Below, in pieces: positions 12,852 to 28,835 of a stretch of DNA of 64,000 nt. The notes beneath the pieces were generated by a model. That model was not told where the DNA came from. It saw nothing but the letters and a program-made list of their open reading frames with translations, and made no database searches. The stretch covers positions 1 to 64,000 of the forward strand of contig JADFUC010000424.1 in NCBI GenBank assembly GCA_019722365.1, in the 5' to 3' direction. The position numbers and the translations under genes are program-made. Position 1 is the stretch's first letter; each line of letters opens with the position of its first letter. Source of the stretch: Lithospermum erythrorhizon. Its lineage: Eukaryota; Streptophyta; Magnoliopsida; Boraginales; Boraginaceae.

Positions 12852-14265
12852 TTAAGGTAGATATGCCTTCACAAGAACTTCATCATAAACAACATTAGTT
12901 GTATACTTAGTTCCCGTGTCAGCACACATTGCCGGAATGATCAAAACTTTCACGTTTTTCCCTGTTTTAGCTCTGGACAATGCCACGTAAAGCTGTCCAT
13001 GAGAAAACACGGGTTGGCGGAGATAAATACCAACACAATCAAGTGTTTGACCCTGTGCCTTATTTATTGTCATTGCAAAACATAGGCGCAATGGAAATTG
13101 GCGCCTAACGAATGGAATTAAGTATTTATTGTCCGATGGATTGGGTTCTAGGGGAATTCTTGGAATCCAAACATTCTTCCCCTTGAACTGGCCCGTAGCA
13201 ATGACAGCTCCCACAAGATTGGGTGTCAATTTCTTGCAAATAAGCCTAGTGCCATTGCACATGCCCTCCACAGGGTTTATATTTCGTAATAAGATAACAG
13301 GAGAATTCACTTTGAGTGGTAATCTATGCTGCGGAAGTCCTCTTGGTTCTAGGCTGTTCAAGTAATCAACATAGTCACCCTGGTCTGATGTATTTTTGGC
13401 TCTATCGTCGCTGATGTAAGCGATGGGTTCCCCTGGAATTCTCTTAATTAATTTTGAATTGATGTCGTCGACGAAATCATTTTTCGGGCAGAGAATTATA
13501 CGTTGCATCATATCAAAGGGGCTTGTTTCAAATAGACTCAAATCAGGATACACATAAGAGATCAGATCCTCTACTGACTGTTCAAGTGTTGTGTATGGTA
13601 TTAGCATTGGTTGTGGAATCTCAATTTCATGTCTTTCATTTGCAGGTTCCTTCCCGTTGCCAATTCTCATAAGAAAGTCAACAAAATCAGGATCATATCT
13701 TGCTCTCATGTTTTCAGTTAATTTCAGTTTTTTGAAGTGCTTCCACAAAGTCGAGCTCACGATGCTTGCATTTATTTGTTCATTTCTGCCTCCTCCTCTA
13801 ACAACTGGAAGAACTTGGCGGAAATCGCCTCCAAAAACCACCAACTTTCCCCCAAATGGTTGTTCATTTTCACACAAGTCTTGCAATAGCAGGTGCAGTG
13901 CTTGTATAGATGACTTATCTGCCATAGGTGCTTCGTCCCAAATGATGATTTTAGAATTTCTAATAAGATTGGCTTCACTGCTTTGATAGGAAATCTGACA
14001 CTTAGCACTTGTTTTTGTGTCAATTGGGATTTTGAATCTCGAGTGTGCTGTTCGTCCTCCTAAGAACTCAGAGGAAGCAATTCCAGATGATGCTACTATG
14101 ATTCCTATAAATCCTTTTGACCGTATATGTGCGGCAGTCATACGAAGCTTTTTCAGTTCCTCCCGGGTCCATCAACAAAATGCTCCTCCGGCATCCCGGA
14201 CATTGCCTTTGTCAAGATTATGTTGAATGCTTCTTTCTACTTTTCATTTAATTCATTTATTGCAT
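12852..14265 (-). pseudogene. Helitron PIF1-like helicase domain, P-loop destroyed
   Basis: An open stretch of 429 codons (14141-12852) carries SF1 helicase motifs: TAHSRFKIPI, Walker B IIIWDEAPM (about residues 65-73), GGDFRQVLPV (about 104-113), TENMRA, and near the C-terminus TINKAQGQTLD and YVALSRAKT. In intact elements this is the C-terminal half of RepHel, a 5'-3' DNA helicase for rolling-circle transposition. Upstream (14265-14142) the same protein continues as KEAFNIILTKAMSG and HFVDGPG, but the Walker A segment then loses frame and meets stops (after GPG, and a TAG before KEAF). The 429-codon start methionine is therefore internal, and this helicase cannot bind ATP normally. Confidence 0.88.
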
Positions 14266-14411
14266 ACAAGTGTTGTTCTGGTATAGGAATGTTTTTCGCC
14301 CGCGAGCTACCTGCTTTAGTAACGTTAACTCTGTTGCGTTGTATGTAAATGGTACGAGATGAAATTGATTAACATTTCGTGGCTCCAAGTATCATTAATC
14401 CCCTTGACACT

Positions 14412-14960
14412 TTATATAAGATGTCCGGATAAATTGGTAAGCCCGGCCTTTCTTGAAGTCCTCTGCCATATGATCATAGAAGTCCACAAATAACTTCTTA
14501 GGATTTGATGGCTTGCAATAATGTAGAAAGAGTAGCAAACAATCGTCTCCGTCAGATAAGCTTTTTCTAAGTCGTCGTCATTGTGTAGAAGTCCTCTTTT
14601 GTGGGTTGCCTCCTGAAATGATCTTGACAAGACTCCATCTACCATCAGTAGGCTTTCAAAGGAAGTGGGACAATGAACATTATTAAGTAATATCCTTAGA
14701 TAGTACCTTTCACTTTCCATAGGATTGACTAAACTGACCTACCAATGGGTAGACCTACGTTTTTCTTTTTGGTCCATATTACAATTTGAACTTGCCATAC
14801 GTAATACCGAGGAAACTCTCTGTAAAGTAGTCTTAGTTTTTTTGCTTCAGGATCAGTGGCATTTGTGTTGAAGAACTCCGTCAGCATTGTTCGTTTCAAT
14901 CTTTCATCTCGTAGAAATTCTTCTAAGTCTACATCATCTTCAAATTATCTTGTCAAGAGC
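14412..14960 (-). pseudogene. RepHel linker between Rep and helicase
   Basis: Minus frames give EDDVDLEEFLRDERLKRTML, EFPRYYVWQVQ, NVGLPIGR and then ESERYYLRILLNNVHCPTSF with EATHKRGLL. This is the conserved region that precedes the PIF1 domain in plant Helitrons (family pattern GERYYLRLLL...GPTSFE...A..RGLL). The parts lie in more than one frame with stops between them. It lies between the Rep core and the helicase on the same strand, as expected for a single decayed RepHel gene. Confidence 0.75.
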
Positions 14961-14964
14961 AGGC

Positions 14965-15550
14965 GGTAGACACAGGAATGATGAATAATTAAAGATGAAT
15001 TGAACTAAATGATATTTGTAAAATGAAATTATAAATGTAGATAATAGTTTTAAGAGTATTCTGTAGTTGTAACTTAAGTAGTAATTAAAAATCAATTTAT
15101 GAAATTAAATGTTACAAAAGATTGACAGTAAAATTCTTATATTAAGAGTATCCTTTTTGAAAGTTTATTTGCTTTGTGATGAATTTTAAATCAATTATCA
15201 AGAAAATTATAATTTTATCGGCACCTATTATATAGTGTATTTAAAGTTGCAGTATATCTACAAATGCGTTTGAGTAAATGGGAACCTGATGATATTGATG
15301 CCTTATAATGAAAGAAGATGTATGCTTTAGATGACTAATTTTTACTGATTGTGTATGCCATTTCAAGAGTATCATTACAGAAAGATATATTTATTGAGTA
15401 AAGAATCAAAAAAGAGTTTATCCGTAACACCAATATTCTAGAATCATATTTCATGCATGTGGATGAAAACATAACTAAACGTGCATTTTGGAAGTTAAAT
15501 ATTTGATAGAGATTTTTATTGTGATGTATTTGTTTTATAGAGCTTCTTAA
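14965..15550. other. AT-rich stretch interrupting the RepHel remnant
   Basis: About 580 bp of AT-rich sequence with no Helitron protein similarity that I can read. It may be an intron or an insertion in the RepHel gene. Near 15475-15500 gtgcattttggaagttaaatatttgat resembles 15691-15720 in the adjacent Rep segment, suggesting a local duplication of Rep sequence. Confidence 0.4.
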
Positions 15551-15556
15551 CAAGTA

Positions 15557-16854
15557 TTATCTATAGTGATTATTTAAGTTCTGTATTAAGAGGTAATATG
15601 CGTGTACCTGTAATTGCAACACTGTCGGATACATTCCATGTAGTGGAAATCCATAAATCCTCCATGCTGCCTCAACTGGGGATACCCAACGTGCATTTTG
15701 AAAGTTAGATATTTCATCGATGTCTGAATTCGGGTTGTTCGATGAGATGCGAAACATGACTTTGTCGTGTCCTTTATGCACGTATTTGTACAAATATTTC
15801 ACTGCTCTGATGTCACAGCATATTTCCACATTTATATGGCAATTAAATTGTGCTAATAATATTGGGTTGTATGGAATGACCCATCGATTGTCAAGTAGAT
15901 GTCCTCTGACTTTGGCAATTCTCATATCGTTTCTGCGTCTATAGTTTGGATAAGTCCCTTTTCCATGAGTGGTATAATCTGCGAAGCTTTTTGGATAGTG
16001 ATTTTTGCATTTGCCATCTCTCATACACACATTGCTAGAGTTCATCTCTCCCTTGAGGCCCATCGTCGTGTCTTTCACATTAAAGCTGTATAGAAAAAGT
16101 ACGGATCATTTCTTTTTGTCTGGAAGCTCGGAACAAACTACCGTCGTAGGCTCACGGTGTCATATATTTATAATGCAGTTTCGATATTATCAAAAGAAAT
16201 GTGCATGGGGTCCCCTCTTCTGAGGGGAATTCCACAGCGTGTAGAGGCCCGATGACACCTTCCCGAATACTTCTCAGCCGTTATTTTGTCATTGAGAATG
16301 CTCGGTTTAAGCTTTAAATACTCTAACTTTTTCATCACAGTGCATTTTGAGCCACTATTTCTCACAGTTGTAGACATTCTTTGATTTGGGGCGGTTAGAG
16401 GTTGCATGTCATAGTTAGGAAAAGATACGGCGGCCCGAACTCTTGCTGGTACCGTAGAGTCACGAATGCTCGATGCACTTAAATCTCTTGGTCCACTTTG
16501 ATAAAGGTTAGGGGTGGGTATTCTCTTACCTATCTTATTTCCAATCACAATCCCAGAAATAACAACATCGCGACACCGCCCGATCTTTGCTCTTTGCCTC
16601 AGTTTCTTCTGGTTGTTTCGAAGAAAATCAAGTCGCATTGATTCTATCTTGACGTAATTGTCTATCACATATTGTTGAAATAGCCTCCCAAACCTCGGTA
16701 ATGGCGCTGATTTATCATTGGGCCGGTCTTGCAATTTATACACATAATATTCCCTACAACTAACCGTCTTTCGTTTTACGCGCGAGTTCCCTTCCAGATG
16801 ACATATCGTCCATCTGAGATTCAAATTTTCATCCCAGAGATGTAGAATCATCAA
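15557..16854 (-). pseudogene. Helitron Rep (HUH endonuclease) core, frameshifted
   Basis: The 5' part (from about 16854) gives REYYVYKLQDR and RFGRLFQQYVIDNYVKIES, typical of Helitron_like_N proteins. Further on, the Rep motif FLTMTCN is readable near 16410 only after a frame change, and the HUH-motif region (PHAHF in family members) follows near 16205, again in a shifted frame. The open frame 16078-15557 then gives CMRDGKCKNHYPK, HINVEICCDIRAVKYLYKYV and HKGHDKV, the catalytic tyrosine region (Y..Y spacing). An intact Rep nicks and rejoins DNA strands at the transposon ends. The shifts make this copy non-functional. Confidence 0.82.
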
Positions 16855-17320
16855 TACCGGAGTCCACTTGAATCTTTTGTTTATAAATTAACATTTGAGT
16901 AGCGTATGTGAATGGTTGTGTTTAATAAATAGAGATAAATACCAACTATAATTGAGTGCTATAGTATCATACCTTCTTGTTCTTGGGCTAAAATTTCTTC
17001 AAAAGAAGTATAAGTTGCACCGCATTGTAGATGGTTAGGCCTTTTCATTGGTGCTGAGCAACCTACCCTTGGAATGTTGTTATGCCAGCCAGGTTCACCG
17101 TTTGGAAACATCAACACATACTGTAATGGATCGTAGCATGCGTAATAATGCTATCTTTCTGTAAGCTTAACTACGACTTTGTGTATACTCTGTCCCAAGT
17201 TGAGATTCATTAGCATCGCCAGTTCATTTTCCAACCACGTACCAGCAACCTCGATTACGTTGGTTTGTTATGGATTCTCACAGTCGAGTCGGATCGCATA
17301 TTCTGATATGATGTCGTATA

Positions 17321-17945
17321 TTACTCCCGGTTCGGCGCATTCTTCAAAAACTCTGCATATGGATTTGGCTCCATTACCACGACCAAATTTTGCACAATAG
17401 AAGGGTCTAGCCTTGGCAATGTATTCATCCTATTTGAAGCTTGGTGTAGAGGATCATAAAAGTAAAACTGTATGCCCGTCATTTTGATAGAGGGATTATG
17501 TGGTATCAAATCATTGAGATAGTGGTGAACCTGCCCCTGCACTCTGACTGTATAGACACCATGATCTCTATGCTGGTATTGTTCATCACAAGACATCCCA
17601 ATCGAAGTGAACGCGAAGTGGTTGTTGTATGTTCTTATCATATTTTGAAATTCTTTTGATTTTGCATCAACTCCAGTGATTAGATTTACCAAATATGGAG
17701 GGAGTATTGATTCAGCTAGATGAACTTTCAGGCGGCCTTTCAAGCAACTTGAGATGAATCCATCTATAAAATCCTAAGCTCCTCCAATATTTGCATGGTG
17801 GAACCTTTGGAAGAATGAGAGTCCTTGGATCACTAAGAGGAATGTCGACATCTGTATTTATTCTTCGACGTAGTGGAGCTGAGAATAAGAATAATGTGCA
17901 TTCTTTGAAAAAATTAATCAATCGACCGCCAAATCAGGGAAGAAA
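17321..17945 (-). pseudogene. Helitron RepHel N-terminal region
   Basis: Frame 17921-17712 contains LPKVPPCKYWRS, which resembles the cysteine-rich N-terminal motif (LP.VP.C.YC.A) with its second cysteine lost. Frame 17743-17321 contains MIRTYNNHFAFTSIG, HRDHGVYTVRVQGQVHHYLN and IQFYFYDP, matching plant Helitron proteins closely. The two frames overlap near 17712-17743, so a frameshift separates them. This is the start of the RepHel gene, whose core continues toward lower coordinates after about 470 bp that include more shifted sequence. Confidence 0.82.
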
Positions 17946-18199
17946 AAAAGTAGCATAGTAAAAAATGTACCCTCAATATTGCTTCTATTATGACATATAT
18001 TCACTGCTTTGCAGTATTGGATTGCAATTATGAAAAATAAATAGTGATAAACATATAACCATACCTATATATGAATGCCCAGTGGTACTTTCTAATTTAA
18101 TTTGTGTACATGGTTCCCCTGACATGAATGAACTCTCCTCACGTAGTACCAATATCTACGCCTGAACTTATTGGTGGCGGTGATGAACTTTGGATAAGC

Positions 18200-21100
18200 G
18201 ACCATTACGTATCGCGGGATTACCTTTATTAACATCCGCATGCATTATGTCAAAATTAATAGTAAGTTAGTTAAAAAATCATACATATATAGTTAAACAA
18301 TGTATCGTTAGACTAGAAAAATTAGAATACCTTATTCGATAAAATTGTAACTTTAGACGTCCCGCCACTACAACAACTGTTTGAGTCGTTAAATGCTTTG
18401 TTTTCTTTTTTTCTTTCCGAAGAGATTTAGATCACATGATTTGTTAATAAAGAGGTCACTAAATACGATAGGTTTTTATTGGGTAGCTATAATTCATAAT
18501 GTTTAATCTTAATATTGCATCAACTTATTCTAGATATGATTAACAACCTGCTCGTAACTCCCTCCGTCTTTTGTTGATAGCATCTTTGTTAGCTATGAAA
18601 AATATCATAGAACAAATAGACACGATAGAATTATATTAAGTAAGATGCTTATTATTTAAGTAGATTGGTTATTAACAAATGTTTATACCTGCATATAACT
18701 CTCGTTGTTTTTTATTGATTTCATCTTTGTTTGCTGTAGAGCAAGACATAATACTTAGAGTGGTATATTTGTATTAATAATTAACATCTTTATAATACAC
18801 ACATTATTGAATATATTTAACCAACCTGTATAATACTTTCGCTTTATCCGTTTCCGAAGTTCTTTATCCATCGTCAATCATAATAAAAAGTCTATCATGC
18901 ATGAAACAATATATCCATGATCAAATATGATTAAAGCTCACCAGTCATTATATAGTAGTTTAGTTAAACTAAACAAGAAAAGTAAAACGATAGGAATAGT
19001 CTAAGCAGGCCGGTAACGATGAATAGTGATTTTATTACTTATTTATGTTTATAGTGTCACTTCATTTTTTGTACTTGTTTATGTTTATAGTGTCAGTACA
19101 CTTTTTTTTTCACACATTCAAGCGGAATATATAAAAAAAGGACTAAACTGTAAGGTTGGACTAAAGAGGACCATAAACAGTGAATAGTTGAACTACAATA
19201 TAAATAATAACTTTATAAGTCCATTATAACAAAAAGAAACACTCAGTAGTTTAGTTAGATTAAGAAAGAAGTATCCACAGGTGCATATGCATCAATAGGA
19301 AAGCCACTTCATGGTTTAAACCCTGTGATGGAATTGATCTTTACAAGTCTGTTACACAAAAAAGAAGTAAACTACAACAGAAAATTTCCAAGGAAAAAGC
19401 CAAGCACTATGAGTTTAAGCCACAAGTAAGTTGAATAAGACTACAAAGAACTAATTTACAAGTCTATTAGACAAAGAAGAAGTAAACTACAACATAAAAT
19501 TTCCAAGGAGAAAAACTAGAAACACTACTGAGTATATCTGATGAATGGAACTAAAAAAAGAAGCAAACAAATACATTTTTCTTACACTAAAAAGGAACAA
19601 AACTACAATAGAACATTTCCAAGGAAAACTAGCTATAAGTATCACGATTAAATGGAACTAAAAAGAAGCAAACAAACGTTTCTTAATATAGATAAAACAA
19701 AATAGAGAATTTACAGGATCAACAAATAACTATGAGAAAAATGACACTCTTTAAAAGAAAGTCCTGAAATAAATACACTATCTTATATATACTACATTTT
19801 TATATTTACCGAAGTATATAAAAGCATGTATATATATATAGTTAAAACTTTCATAACATTCTTAGCTACCTGATGATGCTCTATAATGATCAAATCGACC
19901 TTGTAACTCCAACTTTGTAATGGTTCTACTTTCTTAGTTTTTCAAATCAAAAGAGCATAAGTTTACCAAATGTAGAATATAGATAATAATAGAATATACG
20001 GTTTTATATAGTAATAATAAGAATATACTAAGATTTTTTCTTCTCTGGGACTAAGTAATTATTATTGCCAAGCGTAGGTAAGATTATGCGTTAAAGGTAT
20101 TTAAAATCTTATATTGTACTACATTATATATTATATATATTAAATTAGATGGCAATCAATAAATATGTATTTATTTAATAAAATAATGGAAATTCAAAGG
20201 TGTCAATCAACTTGATGATAGATTCAAATCTACATAGATCATTAACAATCTTGAACCTTCATAGAATCAACATTAATAATAACATTAAAACATTACAAAA
20301 TAATAATAATAATAATTATAATTATTCCAAAATGTAATAATTCACCATTTTCGTTTAATAACATCGGTATGAATTTCATACAAACAAAACAAATTAAAAG
20401 TAACATTAATTCAAACAAAACAAATTAAAAGTAACATTAATTTTGATAATTAATGAAATTGGACTTAGCTCTTTGAAGGAGATCTTGTGTGTTATACTTC
20501 CGATCTAGAACGCCATCAAAGAATAATATCATCCAATTATAGGTTTTCCTGTAGAAATCGATTTACTAATAATGAAAATTAAGAAACATATATATTCAAC
20601 AATATTTAGATTAGATAAACAAATTAAAAGTAACATCAATTCAATTATTAATTAATAAAACTGGACTTAGCTCTTTGAAGGAGATATTGCATGTTATACT
20701 TCCGATCTAAAACAAAATTGGACTTAGCTCTTTGAAGGAGATCTTGCATGTTATACTTCTGATCTAAAACGCCATCAAATAATAATATCATCCAATTCGG
20801 GTATTTAGGAAATGAAATTACTAATAATGAAAATTAAGAAACATATTCAACAATATTTAGATTAGATAAACAAATTAAAAGTAACATCAATTCAATTATA
20901 ATTAATATAATATAAAAAGGAATTTGAATTCTAAAAGGAATTATATTGCAATCAAACAATGTCATCCAATTCTATGCATTCCCATTGAAACAAACTTAAT
21001 AATAATGAAAGATTGATTTGGATTTAAAGAAAAGAGAATAAAGATGAGGAAGAGTAATGGTATGGGATGAGTGTAAGAAAGAAAAAATTATTACTTGCCA

Positions 21101-21314
21101 AAAAGAAAGCATAAAAAAGAAAAAGGCAAAAAACGGAATAAGAAGAAGATATTACAAAACACGTATACATTAGACAAAGGCGTGTTGCTCGAGAATTTGG
21201 TCCGTGACCCGCAGCGATTGACCAACCTGGCGCATGTCGGATTTATAACTACTCTTGATTACTTTCCGTATCTTTTATTTTATTACTATTCACAGGAATA
21301 TATGAAATTATAAA
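18200..21314. other. AT-rich region of local duplications, no gene seen
   Basis: No recognisable gene. Diverged direct repeats occur near 18550, 18690 and 18830 (cctgc.c.taact..c, then catctttgtt), near 19350-19680 (aagtaaactacaac..aaaatttccaagga, three or four copies) and at 20380-20925. A small plus frame (21095-21313) begins in a lysine-rich run and has no domain. The upper boundary of the Helitron may lie in here. Confidence 0.5.
20385..20925. repeat. Tandem duplication with unit of about 220 bp
   Basis: The phrases ttggacttagctctttgaag, gttatacttc.gatcta and caacaatatttagattagat recur in the same order. Copies of the first phrase begin near 20460, 20669 and 20715. The short 46-bp step between the last two shows a secondary partial duplication. 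Confidence 0.75.
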
Positions 21315-23629
21315 GTTTTTTTTTTTATCATAAGATAATAGTGTGGTGATATGTGACTCGAACTTTAACTAGAAGTTATTGCCAGATTGGTCTTCTTTGG
21401 AAGATTATTATTCAATACTTATTTTTGCATTTAATTAATTGAAACATGCGACTTTTAAAATGCAACTTTAATCATCAATTACTTTGTATGTACATTATGA
21501 AAAATTACTAAAAATAATATTATGATAATATTTTAAAATAAATTGATGATATAAATTTTATATTTTTTGGATTAGTAAATAAAAAGTAATTTGTAGTCAG
21601 TATCTTGTGGCGTAAAATTTCAATCGTCAGTGTTTGAAATGGAAGTGTTAGTTTCTTTTTAAAATCAGTTTATCATTATAAAAATCTCATTATTATTTAT
21701 AAGTAAGATCTCGTGACTACTGACTAATCTTTATAATAATACTAATCACTAATTTACAAAAATAAAACCTATCTTTTTTGTTAATTAAAAACTGGACGGA
21801 ACTTTTCTGACTTTTTCAGTTCGATCAGATTAAAGACTTTTTAATATTTTGTAAACTCGATTTCATAGAGTCGAGAAACAATTGATATCCAACTCACTGG
21901 AGTCGAAGGAGCTTCTTGTGTTCTCTCACATCTCCCGTTTCTTTATCTGAATGGTATGTGTTGTCTCATATTCTCTCTATAGATCTACCCTCTCGAAAAC
22001 ATCGTTTAATTTTAAATTTTGATGGTCGACTTTTAATATTTTTAGATATGTTGTAGAATATCGTCAACATGTCCCAATTTGTGTAAGAGGCACTAAGTGG
22101 GATAAGTTGGTTCGAATAGTATGTGAAATTGCTTATAGTGAAAAGGAGTTGTTTTTAGAATACTATATATGAATTTGTAAAATATATAAAGTATTTAGTA
22201 TTTTTTGTTTTACTAATTTTGTTTGAAATCAAAGTTATACTCCTTCCGTTCGATACCGAGGAATAAGTGATCATCTACCGAAAATTTCTTGTTTTAAAAT
22301 AAGTGATTGTTTACTTTTTCAATGTAACTTTATGCATTGAAATTTATAAGAGAGAGGAAACTAACTATCATTAAATTCCGCTATTTTTATTGAAAATTGT
22401 GAAATTTTATATATTTTTTGGCTAGATGATCAATTATTTTGCAATGGAGGGAATATATGTTTATTAATGCTAAAAAGAGTTAATTTTGACCGTTAAATAT
22501 GAAAGTGGACAATCTTTTGAGATAGATTGGATATTTATTTATCTATATGGGTGTATACATAAGCACATGCAAGATTATGGATTCGATTATTTGTGTTTTT
22601 TTTTATAACTTGTGGCACTAATGATAAAAATTGGATCTTATGTGAAATTACTGTTTTGGTATGTTCAGTTGATGTTTCTTTATGATTCTTGTATGTTTGG
22701 GATTTGGTTTTGAATCCAATTGTTTGAAGTGTATTAAATTATTTAGGTTGAAAAATATTATATTGTTACCATTTTTAGTGTTCTCTTTTGTGTGTGCATT
22801 TGGAGAATGTATAGATTACTCTATATTGTTCATATAAGGAAAGGAACTAGTTCCAGTATGTAAAAGGAGAAATTCTTCGTTGCCGTGCAGAATGTCCGAG
22901 TTAATGACGAAACTGGATCCTAATAGTCAATTAATAAGTGTTTGATACACCATGTGGAAGGTAAACTGATTTTAGGTTAATATGATGCATCTCAACAAAG
23001 AATTAGGCATTGAAGTTTTTGACATATTAATGAGACTTTTGTGGAAGTTATGACTCCTGAAACGATTATATAACTTGAGGGAAGGAGACGAGGGTGAAAT
23101 GTTAAGGGAAGGGGTTCGGGAATTACGTTTGGTTGAACTTCCTAGCTAGGTCCTTAATCTCGATTTTCGTCAAGTATGTAATTTAAGGATTCTCACAATT
23201 GAACTTCTTCTGCTCACCCTCTTCACTCCCTGTTTGCATACCAAGTATAACTTTACCAGATGATATGCTCATGCCCAATTCCCTACTGTATGATCTACCC
23301 TTTCGTTATATACCTTTGCTTCTGTATAATTTCTAATACTATGTCTGAGGCACATCCTTCATGAATTTTATCTCTCTTATTTTGATTTTTATTGTCATAG
23401 ATGCATTTTGTCTAAGTATTGCAGAATCATAAACCACCCATCAATGTTGGCTGTCTTTATCTAAATAGTAGCTATGCATATGTTTGTTAGAGTTGAAGTA
23501 AATGTTTTGTCCTTGACTCGTTGTTGCAAAGTTACTTCTGGTCTCTTGCCAGTATACCCATTTTATTTTCAATAAATATATATATTTTGTCCTTGAAGGC
23601 GTGGAGTGCTATAATACGTGGAGAAGATA
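21314..23629. other. Upstream region of the CBL gene, possible 5'UTR exon
   Basis: No protein-coding exon is visible. A CT-rich stretch at about 21890-21955 ending in ctgaatg|gtatgtg could be a non-coding first exon with a donor site; CBL2/3-type genes often have an intron in the 5'UTR. Its acceptor could be gaag|gcgtgg near 23599. This is inference only; a transcript would decide. Confidence 0.3.
22240..22452. mobile_element. Stowaway-like MITE (degenerate)
   Basis: The left end tactccttccgttcgatacc and right end gcaatggagggaatata are inverted, match the CTCCCTCCGT-type Stowaway terminus imperfectly and are flanked by TA. About 213 bp, non-coding, upstream of the CBL coding region. Confidence 0.6.
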
Positions 23630-26985
<3,356 letters not shown>

Positions 26986-28835
26986 GTCTCAGAACCAAAA
27001 AAAAAAACACGGGAGATACGTTATTCCTGTAGAGGTCGATGTCCTGTTTGCAGATATCAACAGAGAAGCTTCCTGCTGATAGACAAATATGGGAATCTTC
27101 AATTATTCTTTCAACCAACGATTATTACCTGAAAATGGAATGCAATAACTTTGTCCAAGGCCATTACATATTGTAGTCCATAAAAGAATGCATGTTGTTT
27201 ACCTTTCATCTACTGAATTTCCCTTTTGGGATTCTATTAGCATTATAGTATAGTGAAAGTTAGTAGCTTTGCAGCTAGATTTTTCCTTTTAATTTTTTAA
27301 ATGTATTTCCCTGAACTCACAATAGATATAATTTCTGTTGTTGGCAGTAGTTATATTGACAACACTTATCTTCACCTGTAAATTAACCTTTTGTTTGAAT
27401 GGAAATTATCAAGTTTTCGGTTCATAGAGTATACTTCCTTTTGTTTCACATTTGCAAAGAAAATTGAGCATCATTGCAGATTCAAGACTAGTATGGATAT
27501 GCAACGCTTCTTTTTTTTTTAATGTGAAGGGCCTTTATTCAAAAAGTTCATAACCAATACTAAGATGTAATCAACATATTCCAATGTCTTTGAAGAGTTT
27601 GTTTTCGAACTGATCCAAGTGTGGAGTGCACACACTGTCTAATTTATTGATATTGGAAGACCCAACGGATTCCTCCAATGTATCTTTTCTATGTCCCTAA
27701 ATGTTAAGGAAGTGTGAATGTTACCTTGCTGTTGTGAGGACATATTGTGTTTGTATTTTCATCAGTTTTGTACTGTAACTTAAGCCAGTGGTACTGGCTT
27801 ATTGGTACTGAGTGCTGATAGACTTTTAGCACGTGTTATGAGATAGCAACTATTTTAACTTGTCAAATTTTCCATGCATGCTTCAATTAATTTGTTTGTC
27901 CGATTGGTTCGCAGTATTCATTATGCGATCATCATAGAGCCTTGAGCGAGTTTAACTCCACTGGATCCGGGAAGATTGCTAGAGCCTAGCGGCCTGGCAT
28001 ATTATTGGACATGTTAATGTATGTATTGATATTTATGACAGATTGATGCTGGAAATCCAAGAACTGCGAGCTTGACTAGTCGAGGTGGGGAAATCTAGCC
28101 CTTACAATGGTGTGAAACCCAAAAAAACGACTCTGGCTGTGGTAAGCTTTGCCTTCCATGTGAATAAGAGTGTTATCACCACCAGTAGAGGAGGAGACGA
28201 GAAGTTTAGGATTGTGAGGATTTAATCAAGTGCACAGTATGGGCTAGTTGCAATTGCCCATATCAAGCTAGGAACAAAAATTAGGCAGGAATTATCTGAA
28301 ATGCATGAGCCTTTTGGTAGATGGGGATGGAACTTGCTACAGAAAGATCATTGAATTACATTTTTCATCCCATTTTTCATAAAGTAGGTATTAATTATCT
28401 CCCTTCACAAACTATATTCTACACAGATTTTTGCTTCATGTGTCCAGACTCAAATTGAAAAAAGTACGAAGCACCTAAGAAATAATCTGAAGGAGAAAAA
28501 TTATATACATTTGAGATGCAAATGCATAGACAGAGTCTTAAGTTGTGTTTTGATGTTCGAGTTGATGTGCAATGAAATGAATCTTCAGTGCATAATATTC
28601 CTCTGTTATACCTAACAATTTCTGTATAGACTTCAATTATTGATGAAGCATATCATCTCTTCATAGTTGGTTGACGAACTCTGTATCACCTCATGCATGT
28701 CCTAGTTTGGCAGCAAAGTCTGTCTGGACCGAGATTGAAATTCATTCGACATCTGGAACGATAATATTTTCCAAAGGCTTAATATGTTTGTATGCTATTT
28801 ATCTTTTTCATCAGATTATCTTCACATTGTTCTGA
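26986..28835. other. Intergenic region between convergent CBL and NPH3 genes
   Basis: Both genes end into this 1.85-kb stretch, so it should hold both 3'UTRs and polyadenylation sites. No further coding region is recognisable. Confidence 0.6.

Larger units (their letters stand above)
10208..17945 (-). mobile_element. Helitron (rolling-circle transposon), decayed
   Basis: Minus-strand gene order is Rep N-terminus (17.9-17.3 kb), Rep HUH core (16.85-15.56 kb), helicase N-terminal region (14.95-14.41 kb), PIF1-type helicase (14.26-12.85 kb) and an RPA1-like gene (12.18-10.21 kb). Plant autonomous Helitrons encode a RepHel protein and often an RPA-like protein, so the order fits one element. Frameshifts and stops interrupt Rep and the helicase P-loop, so this copy cannot move by itself. 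I could not identify the 5' TC end or the 3' hairpin with CTRR end, so the given limits are only the coding limits. Confidence 0.88.

Noticed and set aside
13129..13986. Plus-strand frames over the helicase
   Set aside because: Shadows of the Helitron helicase, which carries recognisable motifs on the minus strand.
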